Shown one piece after another: positions 13,545 through 26,111 of a DNA stretch of 64,000 nt; position 1 is the stretch's first letter; each line of letters opens with the position of its first letter. The stretch is from Taxillus chinensis (taxonomy: Eukaryota; Streptophyta; Magnoliopsida; Santalales; Loranthaceae): positions 46,358,249 through 46,422,248 of the forward strand of contig CM042087.1 of assembly GCA_023512835.1 (NCBI GenBank), written 5' to 3'. The notes below the pieces were generated by a model. The model was not told the origin of the DNA. It did no database searches and saw only the letters and a list, made by a program, of their open reading frames with translations. The position numbers were made by a program, and so were the translations under genes.

Positions 13545-13900
13545 TCAATTACATACTGCCACAATACTATTTCCTGCATCAACAACAGCTTGCATGGCCA
13601 CAGTTGTCTTGGAAGAAAGAGCCTCCAAAGCTTCAGCACCACTGAAACGAACAGAAACATCATTTTCATGACCCAAGAGTAGGAGCAAATCCAGTACCTG
13701 TTTGTCCAGCATGTCAATGAAATCAAGTTGATCCCACAAGAAAGGAACCACACCTTTGGCTTAAGGTCCCTGTCCCTGAAAGTTCCTAAGATCTGTCGAA
13801 TTGAATTGAGTGTGATATCGAGCCACTCTTCCTGCCCGTAGGAGACTCTTCTACTTTCTGCCTTTGAGTGCGATATTGAATTGAATTGCAGCCACCCATT
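13545..13900 (-). pseudogene. ARM-repeat protein gene fragment
   Basis: A 60-residue stretch (13545-13751) reads LDKQVLDLLLLLGHENDVSV followed by RFSGAEALEALSSK, typical of an armadillo/HEAT helical repeat. Just upstream, in another frame, 13780-13870 reads GQEEWLDITLNSIRQILG, so the two halves are separated by a frameshift or an unrecognised short intron. No start, no further repeats and no complete exon chain could be found. The TRIM ends only about 65 bp downstream. It resembles plant ARM-repeat proteins such as those of the cellulose-synthase-interactive group, but I cannot assign the family. Most likely a degenerate fragment of a larger gene. Confidence 0.45.
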
Positions 13901-13919
13901 GACCAAATACACAACCAAA

Positions 13920-16080
13920 AAAACACCAAATGATCAACAAGAAGAGTTGTTAAAAACAAAAACACTTAAACACCAAACAAGACACTTACGTTACAGCCTG
14001 GCAAGCAATTCTAAACACGTAAATGCGCCATTTACAAGAAATACCAACGAGACATGTTAAGGCCACGCCTGTTGGTACATTTATTTGGGACCATATTATT
14101 GTCTGGATCCATCAAAGAGTGTGTTGTACACTCACAGGTGAAGGCCCTGCATGAATAGAATAGATGTTGTTGTGTTCATTATGTTCCACATCCGATTTAA
14201 AATGTAAGAACAGTTCTCTCGCTGTACCAAAATCCAAAAACAGTAGCTGGCCAACCTCAAATACATTGGAGATGCATCAATGAATTAACCCATCAAATTG
14301 AATGCATATCAGGAAGCTCCCGGCGGAGTCCCTAGTCCCCATTGCCCGCCGCCATTGAAGGAGGAGAGATGGAGAGAGGGATTCGTATTCATATTCGGAT
14401 TCGCGCGGCCAAGAGCGAGCGAGAGCGAGCGCGAGCGACGAATCTGGACGCTGGTAGCGTTAGATTCTCCATCAAATTTTGGATGAATAAAATGATGCCA
14501 CGTCACGTATGCATAAACGCCTTTTGAGTCGCATTGAAAAAATTAAAGCAACCATCGAAAAGACAGACGTCGGAGGTTTGTTTTTTTAAAACGTAAAATG
14601 CTTGTTTTTTTTGAATTTAAAAACAAAAACGAATTTGAAAAAGTGGGAAACGGTCGTGCCTTCATGATTGGCGTTTTATCATGGTCCAGTGCCAGCCAAT
14701 GCTGAACCGTTCACAGTGCGTTTCGAAGAAGGTGTTCATGGACCTGCTTTTTGTACATTGTACTCACGCTCTAGCCTCTAGGGAATTAAATATATAGGAG
14801 CCTCTGCTCACATTCAAAATGTTATTAATAATATTGCATAATCCAATTTATTCATATAAATTAAGATTCTCTTTGGAAAACATGTATATATATATAGATA
14901 TATTTATATTACATTGTGTCGGATCTTATTTTTTTTCTTTACTTGAAAGCTGTACATTAAAATTAATCGGAGCTGCAGCGCCTGCAGTGTCTCTCCTGAA
15001 CACTCCTCCCCACCTGTGCTTTGTTGGAGGTAATCTTCGGAAGCCTATTTTGATCCCAAGCATTTTCCTAGTTTTAGTGTTTTTTTTCCCTCTTCAACTA
15101 GGCTCTGCTTGCTAGGACTTATTTAGTGATTATATGGGTTAAAACTGTTTTTTTCCTGAAGTGTTTGGCAAATTAACTTAAAGTTTAATTTGATTTGGAA
15201 AGTTAAAAACTATTTATAACATAAGCACAAACAAATGGATGACTTTAGTCAAATTTATAATTTCTACTCTCATTACTTATTTCCCTCCCTATAAAACATT
15301 TCACTATCAAAAATACTTTTATCCACCCATAAAAAAAATTTAAATAGAACTTTTTTAATCAATGGAGTAACATGAAATATTTATAGAAAAGTCAGTTATA
15401 TTATATAAATAATTAATATTAAATATCAATATAAGTGTATAATATACTTAATAGTAAAATTATTTAATATTTATATTATTTTCTTCGAGTAAATTTAACA
15501 TTCTTGGAACCGTTTCTTGCTGGGAACATGAAACACGCTTTCATGTAATGACCCAAAAAAAAGTAGGAGGTAACTTATATGGCTTCTGGAAGAGCTTTAT
15601 TAACTTTTTCTAATTTGTTTTTACATGGTCATTCCAAACATTTTGTTTGAATAACAGAGCTCGAATGAGAAATTAAAATAATAAATGTTACCCATTCCGC
15701 CACTTTTTTTTCCCCAGTTTTTTAATACGCTCTGGGACTATATTTTATATAAAACAGTATTTTTAATTTTTTAAAAAATAGTTATTGGCGTATTGCATAC
15801 TCCACTTTTTTTTTATATTTAATAATCCAAATAAACTCCCAAAATGTTCGGTGGGGTGGGACCGGGGAGAGAGTCAGGAGACGAATGTGTTGCCGAATTG
15901 ACTGGTTATTTAATAATTTTAATTAATCGATAAATATATACACACATTCGCTGAGAACCATATGATACCAATTAATGCGTGGTTTGGTCGCATGTTCTAC
16001 GAAATATCGTATTTTGGTTAGACTTTTAAATTTTAATAGGATTTATTTATTAGTTGTACACACTTTTAAAAACAGCAAAT
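13920..16080. other. Intergenic, no gene recognised
   Basis: Contains a GC-richer patch at about 14300-14460 with short ORFs in several frames but no recognisable domain, then AT-rich DNA with A/T homopolymers. Nothing here supports a gene call. Confidence 0.5.
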
Positions 16081-16084
16081 ATAT

Positions 16085-16511
16085 TTATTTATATTTATAT
16101 ATATATATATATATAAATATGAAACCAAACTGTTATATTTCTCTCTCGCCCTCCTATATTTCCATCGGCGCAGGCAATTGAGATTCCCACGCGCCTCCTT
16201 TGAACCGCAATCTAGACGGACCAGACATCTCTCTATCGCCATTGGCCACCTTTTTTTGTCTCTTCCCTCCCTCCCTCCCTCTTCATCCATATCTGTTACC
16301 CACAAAGCTAACACCACAACTTTCTATCAGCGACTTCAATCTATCAACCAAGCGACACGATCCGGCCATCCGGGTGATTGGGGTTTGGATTTGGAATCGG
16401 ATTTGGGTGGGGAAGATTCACTGTTTTTCTCTCTCCTCATTTTCTGTTGAAGGAAGAGAGATAGAGAGATTGATAGAGAGAAGGATTGAGAGAGAGACAG
16501 AGAGAGAGAGA
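16085..16511 (+). promoter_or_regulatory. Putative core promoter and 5' leader of the GT14 gene
   Basis: A long TATATA run ending TATAAATATG lies at 16095-16121. A leader follows with CCCTCCCTCC pyrimidine repeats (16265-16281) and a GA-rich purine tract (16455-16511) running up to the start codon. The leader frame is open upstream of 16512 but has no in-frame ATG, so the extension is not taken as coding. TATA use is inferred from position only. Confidence 0.45.
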
Positions 16512-17116
16512 ATGAAGAGCGAAAAGCTGAGGGCGGCGAAGCCGTTCAGCAACAGCGGCGGTCAAATACACCCGCAGCAGATCTTTCCCTATCTCCTTGT
16601 TTTCTGTCTCGGCCTCGCCGGCGGCATCGCCGCTGCCACCTACCTCCTCAGGCGCGGCAACGCCGGTTTCCAATTCAACCAATACTTGGTCACCAACTCG
16701 TCTGGGTCGGGCTCAGCTTTGAGGGCATTGCCGCCGCAGCCGGTTTCTCAGGAGTCGAAGAAGAATGCGACGCCGCCGGGGCGGATCGGATTGAGCGAGT
16801 TCCTGAGGCCGCCCGAGGCGGGTCACGACATGAGGGACGAAGAGCTGTTGTGGAGGGCGTCGATGGTGCCGCGGGTTAGAAAGCTTCCGTTCGCGATGGC
16901 GCCCAAGGTGGCGTTCCTGTTCTTGACCAGGGGCCCACTTCCCATGGCTCCCCTGTGGGAGATCTTTTTCAAGGGCAACGAGGGCCTCTACTCCATCTAC
17001 GTCCACCCCGATCCTTCCTACAACGCTTCCTTCGCCTCCGGCTCCGTCTTCTACAACCGCCAGATCCCCAGCAAGGTAGTTTGAATTCAAGTCTGTTGGA
17101 TTGTAAATTGTAATCC

Positions 17117-17147
<31 letters not shown>

Positions 17148-17855
17148 CATCAGGGCGTGGGGTGGGGAGAGTTCAGCATGGTGGCGGCAGAGCGGCGTCT
17201 GCTGGGGAACGCGTTGCTAGATCTGTCCAACCAGCGGTTCGTGCTGCTGTCGGAGTCCTGCATCCCTCTGTTCAACTTCAGCACGGTGTACTCGTACCTG
17301 CTGGGGACGAACGAGACCTTCGTGGAGGTGTACGATGACCCCAGCGGGGTGGGGCGGGGACGCTACAACCCCCGCATGAGGCCGCAGGTTACCCTCCGCC
17401 AGTGGAGGAAAGGGTCGCAGTGGTTCGAGATGAATCGGGACCTCGCCGTGGAGGTGGTCTCCGACGCCAAATACGCCCCGCTCTTCGAGAGCTACTGCAA
17501 GCCGGCGTGCTACTCCGACGAACACTACATCCCCACCATGGTCGGCATCAAGTTCTGGCGCGTCAACTCCAACCGGACGGTGACGTGGGTGGACTGGTCC
17601 GTATGGGGGCCGCACCCGGGGCACTTCGGCCCCCAGGATCTGACCCTGAAGACGGTGGAGAAGCTCCGGTACGGCAGGCAATGCAGGTACAACGGGCATG
17701 CCACGAACATGTGCTACATGTTTGCAAGAAAGGTGCTCCCCAACGCCGTCGATGTTTTGCTCAACTTTGCTCCTGCCCTTTTTGGGGGTGTCGCCGACAG
17801 GGGGCCTGGATCCTTTTCCCATTCTCCGGTGGTCGAATCTTTTCAGGGTCGCTAA
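16512..17855 (+). CDS. Core-2/I-branching beta-1,6-N-acetylglucosaminyltransferase family protein (GT14)
   Basis: A type II Golgi membrane glycosyltransferase of the plant DUF266/GT14 family. Two exons, 16512-17075 and 17154-17855, are joined in phase 0 across a 78-bp GT-AG intron, giving 421 residues, normal for the family. The start is the first in-frame ATG after the GA-rich leader. Residues 24-46 are a single membrane anchor ([15 protein letters not shown] and onward). The stem spans roughly 47-130. The catalytic domain begins [14 protein letters not shown] at 131 and includes [60 protein letters not shown] and [15 protein letters not shown]. These are hallmark blocks of the plant branch, whose acceptors are mostly unknown but thought to be cell-wall or glycoprotein glycans. 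Codon use is strongly GC-rich in third positions, unlike the AT-rich flanks. The last 25 residues are less conserved, so an additional 3' exon cannot be excluded. Confidence 0.93.
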
Positions 17856-20800
17856 TTTTGATTACTTTCCATGTACCCTGTCCTGCCTGGGACAAAAAGA
17901 TTTGAGTACCAGAAAAAAAAAAAAAAAAACAGAACATCCCAGATAGTCAGTGAGTGCCCTAATTCAAAATTTCTTCTTCTTCCTCCTCCTCTTCTTCTTC
18001 TTCTTCTTCTTAGATTTTACGCAGTCACACACGCACCATTCTTGCCTGTGTTTTATTGTTCTGCAAGACAATTTGTACACTGACACAGAAAAGGGTATAG
18101 AATACGGGGGTTTTTATTATTCGTTTCGTCTCAATGACAGGAATGGGATATTAAAAAATATTGTGCATTTTCATTTCAGTTTTCAACTTTTCTGTATTTT
18201 TTTCTTTTCTATTTCTGAATTTCTCTACCCCCCCCTGCATAAAAATTAACTTTAGGATTCATGAGTGAGGCTCGTGGCTTATATAATTAAAACTGCTTCC
18301 TAAATTTAGTTTGTGGTGGTTTATGCGTCGTTGTTTCAAGTTTTGAAGAAGGCCTTGTATGTTGTGGCCTTTGATTCATGATGTTGCAGTTTCCGCCACT
18401 TTTCCTCTCCTACGAAGCCACCAGAGAATGCCACAAGTTTGCATGTTCTGATATTCGAGCATCGCCCTAAACTTTCATTTTTTCTGAAATATACGTATAA
18501 AATTTCAAAAAAAATTCAAAACATCCTCGAATTCTTAGAGTTTAAAATAAAAATAAATAATATTTACTCTATATTTGAGAATTTATTATTATTTCTTAAA
18601 CAAAATTATAATTTTTTTTATATTTTATTTGACATGTTTAATTTTAAAATTTTAAAAAAATATTATTTTTAACTGAAATTTTTAAAAATTTTAACTGAAA
18701 AACCCAACCGGAGTCGCTCCTTCTTCAATACTTCGGCTGATGCCGCAGTTGGGCTCGAGGCTCTTATTTGCGTCTTTTTTCATCCAAGTATCTAGAAGTC
18801 CTTTTTTTATTCAAATAATGTAATTAATGATTTCGTTTCTAGCAGGTTTCATTCTCCAAAGTATGTATTCTTTCATCATATTCCACAATTTTAATCTCAA
18901 TTTAAAATTTAAATTTTATATTAAACTAACATTCACAAAGTTGTGGCATCAATGTAAGCTCAAATTTTAAATTCGGATACGAGAAATTCTTTGGTTAGGA
19001 GATTTCAAAACCTGAATTCAAAAAAAAAATTATCAATTAAAAAGTTGATTGGTATATAATATTTAAATGATGTTTTAATTTTGTTTTAGTTGTTTTTAAT
19101 TTTAATTCTTTTATCCATTTTTTTATATTTTCCTCTCGCTCCCACTTTAATATATGGTTTATTTTGTTCTCTGAGGACTAGTTTAAAAGAAATATATATT
19201 TTTAAATTTTAATTCACAATTTCAATCATAACAAGTAACAAAACAAAAAAAAATATGATTCAAAGTGAAAAGTCATGAAATTAAAAAAATTTAAAATACA
19301 TACCAAATCAACTAAGAGTATAAGTTATAAACGGTCTAAAATATTAAAATATTAGATAAATCTATTTACATGAAATAATATAAATCACATGTATGATATC
19401 TAAAAACTTTAGAGTATTCATTCTGAAATAGCTAAATATTTTAATAAATTTAATTATATAAAGTAATATTAATCACAAATTCGACTCGAGATCTCTACTT
19501 CACTATAATTTTTGTTAAAATTTCAAACTTCGATAGTTAAATTTGATTAATTGGTGCCTCAAAATTTAATATTTAATAAAAAGTTTAGTTAAATTTATGT
19601 CTAATATTATTTTATATAAATAATTTTATTAAAATATTTGACTACTCGAACTTAGAAATTATACACCAAATATTCTAATAAAATTCGTAAACTAGCATTT
19701 AAAGCTATTGAGTTGTGAAATCATCTTTCGGAGAGTTAACAAAAAAAAAATTAAATTGTCAGAATTCGCTAATTCAAATTCAAATTAAAGTTGAGTTTCG
19801 GTTAAACAATAAAATAAAATAATAATGTTAGCCATTTCGTATATTAATACACATATTTAAATTAATTTTTTTAATTACGAGCTTTTTTTCCCCTCGGATC
19901 AGATGACTAGTAGTGAATTTAAAAGCGGACCTTGCAGTAGAAGTTGAAAAACAAAAAATGAAAGGTGGATTGTAATGGCTAGATTTAAAATCTTGAGTTT
20001 TTGCTAAACTCGGAAATACTCGAAAATTGAGTTTAACTCAGATTCAAAATTTCAAATTTGAATTTAAGTTAGTAGTTTTTGACAGCCGAATTTTAAAAGT
20101 TGGGTTTAATGGAAACTCAAAATTTTAGAATCACGTTTAAACAAGTGGTGTGTTATGGGTTGACTAGCCACTGATAAAAATAATTTGGGAATTAAAAATA
20201 ATCAACAAATCACACTTGATTCAGAGTGATTACCTCCTCTACATCATTTTCAGCAACTATAAAAAGATTTTATTATAGTACTGCAATAACAAATAGTTTT
20301 ATAAATTTACCGTCAAACTCAATTGTTCAATTGTTTGGGGTCAAAGGCAAATTACAAGTGTTCAATACATTAGACATGAGACCCACATAATACAAATGGT
20401 CCTAAAAAAATACACAGATAAAGATAAAGAATGTAAAATACTGCAACAAGTAATTAAAATAGGGAGAAAGAAATTCTTTGTCGTTAGAGCTTCTAAATAA
20501 CTTCTTATACTCTTGCATTTGCTTGAATTTAATTAAGTGTGATCACTCGGCATATTCAAATATTTGCGGTCTTGTAATATTTAAAGTCTTCAACTTATGT
20601 AAGATTTTGCTTCAACAGTGGAATCCCCAAATTCGATCAATAACTTTTTAATAATCAATGATGCAGCTGCAAAATTTATCAATTAAAATCGTTCAAAACT
20701 TTATACTTTTATGTTATTGAATGTTGTTAAGTGTTTCATAACTCTGAATTAATTTGCAGAGGACATTTGGAGTCTTTTTCTCAATTTCTTTCAAATAATT

Positions 20801-22020
20801 GCTTCTACACATTTTTTTTTGTGTATAAACGATGATGCTTTGTTCTTTTGAAGTAGTCTCTAAGATTACTAACTCGATTTCTAGAGCATGTTTGGTAGTA
20901 GTTTTTGCTTTTTGTTTTAAAATTATATTTAAAAATTATTTTTTGTGTAATTGAATATATGTTTTTTTGTTTGGGAGATGTTTTTTCGTAAAAAAATATA
21001 TTTTGTTTCTATTGTCACTAGAAAGTGAGCCGTTAAAAGGCGACAGCCGGGGGTGGCGCAGAGGAAAGGGATGCAGATCATCGTAGTGGAAAGTCACATA
21101 GCGGCAAGGAGGGCAGCACGAGAGGGAGGGGTGGGGGATCGCATAGCGGTGGGGGGACAGTGGAAGTCGCGGGCAGCACTGTGGGGGAGCGAATGTCACG
21201 CAGCAGGGAGGTGTCAGCGCCGTTTACATTAAGTAAATATAATGTAATAAGGGAATGATTTGAATTAATAAGAGCTCAAATATTAATTAATATTATGCCG
21301 TCTAAGATTATTTAAGGGTTTCATGAATAATTTTGATGAGTTTCCAATACTTAGTACCACAAATGATACACTTGACTTGAGATTCAATACTTCTAGTGAA
21401 CTTGTATTTGCTTTTGTTTTAGTTATTTATAAAATGATTATGCTTTATTTGTGTTTTCTTGATATTTTTTATTGGTATTGTTTGTTTGTTTGATTTTTCC
21501 CTCCCATATTGCATTAATTTAAGAGCAAATTGTGCCTTTCGTAGATATCATTGAAATGGCCTAAACATAATCCTATGATAAAAAAAAAATAAACACGACC
21601 TTATTAAATTAAATATTTGATTATTTAACTAAAATATTACATGATAACTTCATCTACGAGGTTGCGAGTGAAAATTGTAAACCAATTAATTGAGACATAG
21701 TAAAAGCTACCGGTTTTCATTTGGGTTCTTTTTCTAGTTGGTCGGTTGTTTTCAAAAATAAATGATTTTCAACCGCACAATTATTTTTAAAAATAATTAA
21801 TCGTTATACCATATTACGATTTTAAAAAAATTTAAAATAAACGACGCAAATTTTAAGACACTACATCATACATTAATCGTAACGGATATTAACTCATATC
21901 ATGTTACATGATAACGTGGTTTGATTTCAATGTCCAAACCAAAAGGAGCATTAAAACGCTCTTATCCCAGCGACCAACTGACGAGCCTCCAAAAATTTAT
22001 GAGTTATGAACACTATACAA
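17856..22020. other. Intergenic with simple repeats and one G-rich patch
   Basis: The GT14 3' region includes a CTT/CTC trinucleotide run at about 17970-18010. From 18.2 to 21.0 kb the sequence is very AT-rich with no gene. At 21040-21215 there is an isolated G-rich, GC-rich patch (see findings). At 20884 the phrase AGAGCATGTTTGG resembles a MITE end without a detectable partner. Confidence 0.55.
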
Positions 22021-22061
22021 CTCTCTCTCTCTCCCTCTCTCTCTCCCTCTCTCTCTCTCTG
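22021..22061 (+). repeat. CT-rich microsatellite in the presumed 5' leader
   Basis: Interrupted (CT)n run just upstream of the ectodomain exon. The complete kinase gene at 43.6 kb has a comparable CT-rich leader, which makes a transcribed leader plausible here. Confidence 0.8.
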
Positions 22062-22109
22062 AGTCTTCATTTTTTTTTTTTTGAAATTAAAAAATCTTAC
22101 TCTGCTTCG

Positions 22110-22965
22110 ATGCTTGTCTTTCGCGTTTTCCAGATTCGCCTTTTGTTCATCTTCCTCTGTCACCTCTTGGTCCTCTTCTTCTTCCGGGCAAAACCCATAT
22201 CCGGAGGCCCAAACCCGTATACGATATGCAGCTCCACTTTCACATGCGGCAGGATCAAATCCATTCCCTACCCTTTCTGGAGCGACACCCGACCCGATTA
22301 CTGCGGCCACCCGGATTACAAGCTCATCTGCAGAGAAAACGCAGACCCAATAGAAATCCAAATAGCGGGGCTGAGCTACCGGGTCATCGACCTCGACCCG
22401 GATTCCCATACCCTAACCATCACCCGAACCGATCTCTCGGAAAACCACTGCAAGCCACGATTCCTACATACCAGCATGGATCCCAAGCTGTTTCTGACTA
22501 CGCCCCTAGACGTCAACCTGTCGCTCTTCGACAGCTGTTCTTCCTCCTTTATCAGTAGCCTGTTGCCGTTCAAATTTTCATGCGATCCAAACTGCGACCA
22601 CGTCGGTTGTTTATGGGTCGATTTTGCCATGACTAACCACCCGCCTTCCTCGCTGGAGACCACATGCCCGGTCAGGATACCGGTGCTAGTGCTGAAGGAG
22701 GCGCTTCGCAGAGCCCTTCACGACACCTCTGGGGCTGTCGCGTCCGCGATTTTGGGGAGTGAGTTTGAGGTCAAGTGGACAGCGGATGTGGATCGGTGCA
22801 GCAAGTGTGTCGGGTCGGGTGGTACGTGCGGGTATAGCCGGACCTCGAAGGTAGGTTGCTGTTTCTATCCTAACGGTAGGGTTTATCCCAGTAGGTGCAT
22901 GGGGGTTTCGTCCGTTGCCGGAACATCGCCGGAAAGCTCTGTCGCTGCCAACGGCAGGAAACGGG
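22110..22965 (+). CDS. LRK10L/WAK-like receptor ectodomain exon (kinase not adjacent)
   Basis: Encodes about 285 residues: a hydrophobic signal peptide (LLFIFLCHLLVLFFF, residues 11-25), then a cysteine-rich GUB_WAK_bind module (CSSTFTCG, IPYPFWSDTRPDYCGHPDY) and a WAK-associated C-terminal module ending in CSKCVGSGGTCG. The start at 22110 puts the signal peptide at the N-terminus. Earlier in-frame ATGs near 21930 and 22000 would only add low-complexity leader. The frame stays open past a good donor (CGGG|GTACGT, intron from 22966) and the exon ends in phase 1, exactly as the first exon of the kinase gene at 43644-44415. No membrane segment or kinase exon follows before the transposons begin. 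It is either an alternative first exon of the LRK10L gene about 21 kb downstream or a truncated paralogue. The block CCFYPNGRVYPSRC deviates from the usual C-x-C ending. Confidence 0.75.
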
Positions 22966-23372
22966 GTACGTATTTCTTATAACTCTTCTTGACTTGGGTT
23001 TACGTCAATTTTTATTTCATTTGCATTTTTATATATGCTTTTAGGATTACAATTAAAAAATAGTCGAAATTAAGTATAATTGCTTGGGTAGGGTAGGGTG
23101 TGTCTGTACAATTTATTTTTGTTACTAAGAAAAAAAGGAAAATAAAACAATTAATTTTTTTTATTAAATTACTTTTAATCTTATTATTATAAATATATTT
23201 GAAGAAAATATTTTAACATACAAATTATTTATATTAAATAAAAATGTTCTTTTACCACACTTTTTTCATTTCATTTTATTTTCGTTTCTTACAAACAAAA
23301 AATTTAAAAAAATCATTATTTTTAGAAAACAAAATTTAGATCAAATCCTTTTTTCCCTAATTTTAAAACTTA

Positions 23373-23597
23373 GAGCATTGGATTCAGCAAAATAATTTTT
23401 AAATTTTGATGAAAATTAAAACTTTTTCACAAGTTAAAAATTATTATATTCATAATCTCATTTTGGATTATTCACTAAATTTATTAAAATAATAGTATAA
23501 TATGAAAAAAAAACTTTCCCTATGTGATTTTGATGAAATTAATATGGCACATATTCATCAAATTATGTATTTACTAGTAAAATCATTGTCAATGCCC
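23373..23597. mobile_element. Harbinger/Tourist-like MITE (225 bp)
   Basis: Termini GAGCATTGGATT and, on the other strand, GGGCATTGACAA form imperfect inverted repeats. They are flanked on both sides by the trinucleotide TTA (23370-23372 and 23598-23600), the typical PIF/Harbinger target duplication. AT-rich, non-coding. Confidence 0.6.
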
Positions 23598-23887
23598 TTA
23601 TGTTAAACAATACAATCATCCTTGCCCTTCTCTTAAAGTACTAACATCATATACTCAATTATTTTTTCTTAAATTTAAAGATTTAAATTACTTTTTGCTT
23701 TCTTATATAAATATATACCACAATAGATTTCTTAAATTACTTTTTCTATCATTAAAATAATATTCTATATTACTCTTTTTATTTAATATTAATTTTTTAT
23801 AACTTAATATGAAATAAATGTGAATGTTATAAGAAATGTGAAAGAAAGATGTGAGAATTTTTTATATATAATTTAATAATTATAAGG

Positions 23888-24056
23888 AGTAAATAGTACT
23901 TTTCAATATAATGAGAAATATTGTTTAAACCACACAGAAAAAAGTTAAATATAGAATATCTACTGTAATGATAATTTTATGACTTTTTAACTTTTTTTCC
24001 TAAATACAAAAAAACAGACTTTTATAAGAAATCTGTTACTAGTGATATTATTCCAC
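23888..24056. repeat. Dispersed repeat, copy A
   Basis: About 150 bp resembling 49379-49540 in the same orientation: AGTAAATAGT, then AAATATAGAATATCTACTGT, TTTTATGACTTTTTAACTTT, and AAATCTGTTACTAGTG near the end. Identity is roughly three quarters by eye. Probably two members of an uncharacterised non-coding repeat family. Confidence 0.55.
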
Positions 24057-24091
24057 TCTTATAGGTCGTTACTCTTCCCTTTGGCTTATTA

Positions 24092-24424
24092 GAGCATCTC
24101 TAATACTACTCTATTTTTTCTTTATATGTAAAGAGTTTTTCACATATTAAGAATTATTTTATAACTTCAATTCTATCACTAGCCTTTATCTATTATTTAT
24201 TTATTTTATTTTAACTTTTTTAGTTTATTTATTAACACATGTGAAGAGATAATAAATGTGAAAAAAGAGCAAAAAAAAGATATTATATAATGTAAAGAGT
24301 AAATATTTACTCTTCACAGCTAAAGAATGAGTATAATATTCTTCAAATGTAGATAGAAGATAAATAATGTGTTAAGTAATATTTTAAAGTTTGACTTTCT
24401 TAAAAGAACTTTTTTGAGATGCTC
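24092..24424. mobile_element. Harbinger/Tourist-like MITE (333 bp)
   Basis: Perfect 9-bp terminal inverted repeats GAGCATCTC/GAGATGCTC are bounded by TTA on both sides (24089-24091 and 24425-24427). AT-rich and non-coding. Its ends are close to those of the MITEs at 23373 and 61637, suggesting one related group. Confidence 0.75.
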
Positions 24425-25249
24425 TTACTTATTAATGTTTTTCCTTTCTTTTTGGGGGCATTTTATTGCCCACGGGTACTACTGTCTTTGGCCATGAGAC
24501 AAATGGCGGCACAAATTAACCATAAACCCACTATTTTTCCCACAATAGCACACCCAAAGAGATGACATATTCAATTATTCATTCAAGGTGGGAACCATAA
24601 TAGTAAATAGGAGTGTTAAATGGGTTCCTGGCTCGTAGGCTATGTAGGTTTTTTTGTTGGACTTGTCAAATCCGATCATTTATATACAAGCTAGAATGAA
24701 AGAATTTTTAGAAAAAATAACAAATTATTAAAAATTTTAAGTTAACTAACTTTGGCCTATGAGTTTGTCACGCCCGGATTTCCAACCCGAGGAAACCAGG
24801 TACGTGACTCCCCTTTACCCACACGGAGGGCAAAGGGGTTAGGATACAAACCAAGTAATCGAACAATTTAAACATTCACCACATTCAAGAAAGATAAAGC
24901 CCATCAAGCGACCACAAAATAAATCGTCTTTAATACAAAGTCTTTTCGATTCATCCCCATTGGGGTTACATCGAGTTCCCATAAAAATAACATACACAAG
25001 TAAAGTAAATAAAGTCTTCCACCTTGGTGTCCCACCTAACGCCTGTAGGTTCCTGTAAAGAAAACAACATGGTAGGAGGGGTGAGCAACCACAGTCTCAG
25101 AGGGATCAAGTCTCCCCAACCCATCCCGTGCACCTATTATCTACATGACCGTGTACAAGTCTTTGTGTCGTGATACGCCTATTCCACCAGGATATAGTTA
25201 CCTGGCTATAGCGACAAATATAATCATACACAGGATGGTATATAAACAC

Positions 25250-25458
25250 TCCCGGGCTTCCACACCACCGGGTTCCAAGAACGATCCCAGGCTTCCACGG
25301 CCACCGGGTTCCACAAAATGATCCCGGGCTTCCACGGCCACCGGGTTCCACAAACAGTCCCAGGCTTCCACGCCACCGGGTTCCACAAAACGTCCCAGGC
25401 TTCCACGACCACCGGGTTCCACAAAGCATCCCAGGCTTCCACGGCCACCGGGTTTACA
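25250..25458. repeat. Tandem array of about 35-bp units in the left LTR
   Basis: Six imperfect units built on GGCTTCCACGGCCACCGGGT followed by TCCACAAA and a variable CCC linker. The same array lies in the other LTR. It produces spurious ORFs rich in W-K-P-G on the minus strand; these are not genes. Confidence 0.92.
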
Positions 25459-26111
25459 AGCAAACACGCAAAGACACATGGCCATACAGGCATAACGTCA
25501 AACCCTTAGCATGCTTAGTCACACAGGAATAACATCGAACACTTAGCATGCATATATCCACAAGCTCATAAACCCACCACACAGACATAATCCGACACAC
25601 TTGACGTGCGTGGCCTCACACGGCATTTCCGTAAACACATAACAAGCACACCACAGGCTTTACCACAAACACAACATGTACGGCCTCACAGGCATAAGTT
25701 CAAACACTTGGCAGGCATATACACACAAGAATACTCACACAGGCATTTCATCAAACATATAGCATGTTTTCCATAGAATCACACCAAAACGCCATCGAGG
25801 CCAACATTCATATAGGAGGTCACACCTATATGAATTTACATATAAATAATATAACGAGATATACTCATATCTGCCCTAGGACCCTAGGACGGAGGAGGAC
25901 TTAGGAAGAACAGAATCCCTACCTCAAGGAAAACGCAACAACACAAGAATAGTCCGATCCCAAGCCGAACGCCGTCCACCCACGGAGCACCGACCACCCA
26001 CGCAAGACGCCCCGAAGCAAACCAGGAGCTCTCCTTCCCCCTCTCTCTCTCTCTCTCTGCGACGACTGGTGAAGCAACAAACCCTAAACCTAAAACAGAG
26101 GGGCTTCTCCT

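Larger units (their letters stand above)
22966..24600. other. AT-rich DNA (intron or intergenic) holding two MITEs
   Basis: No mini-exon, transmembrane exon or kinase remnant was found between the ectodomain exon and the transposon cluster. Apart from the MITEs and a dispersed repeat listed separately the sequence is featureless. Confidence 0.55.

Noticed and set aside
15140..15660. Possible MITE with AGTGTTTGGCAAA-like and CCAAACATTTTG ends
   Set aside because: Only short, low-complexity similarity between the ends and no clear target duplication.
17217..17822. A 201-codon minus-strand ORF opposite the GT14 exon
   Set aside because: Shadow ORF caused by the high third-position GC of the GT14 coding strand.
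25250..25458. Regular repeats resembling a CRISPR array
   Set aside because: Units are head-to-tail tandem copies with no unique spacers, are duplicated in the other LTR, and lie in a plant genome.
25106..25493. Several overlapping minus-strand ORFs rich in W-K-P-G (and equivalents at 32506-32961)
   Set aside because: They are translations of the roughly 35-bp tandem array inside the chromovirus LTRs and recur in more than one frame, so they are not genes.
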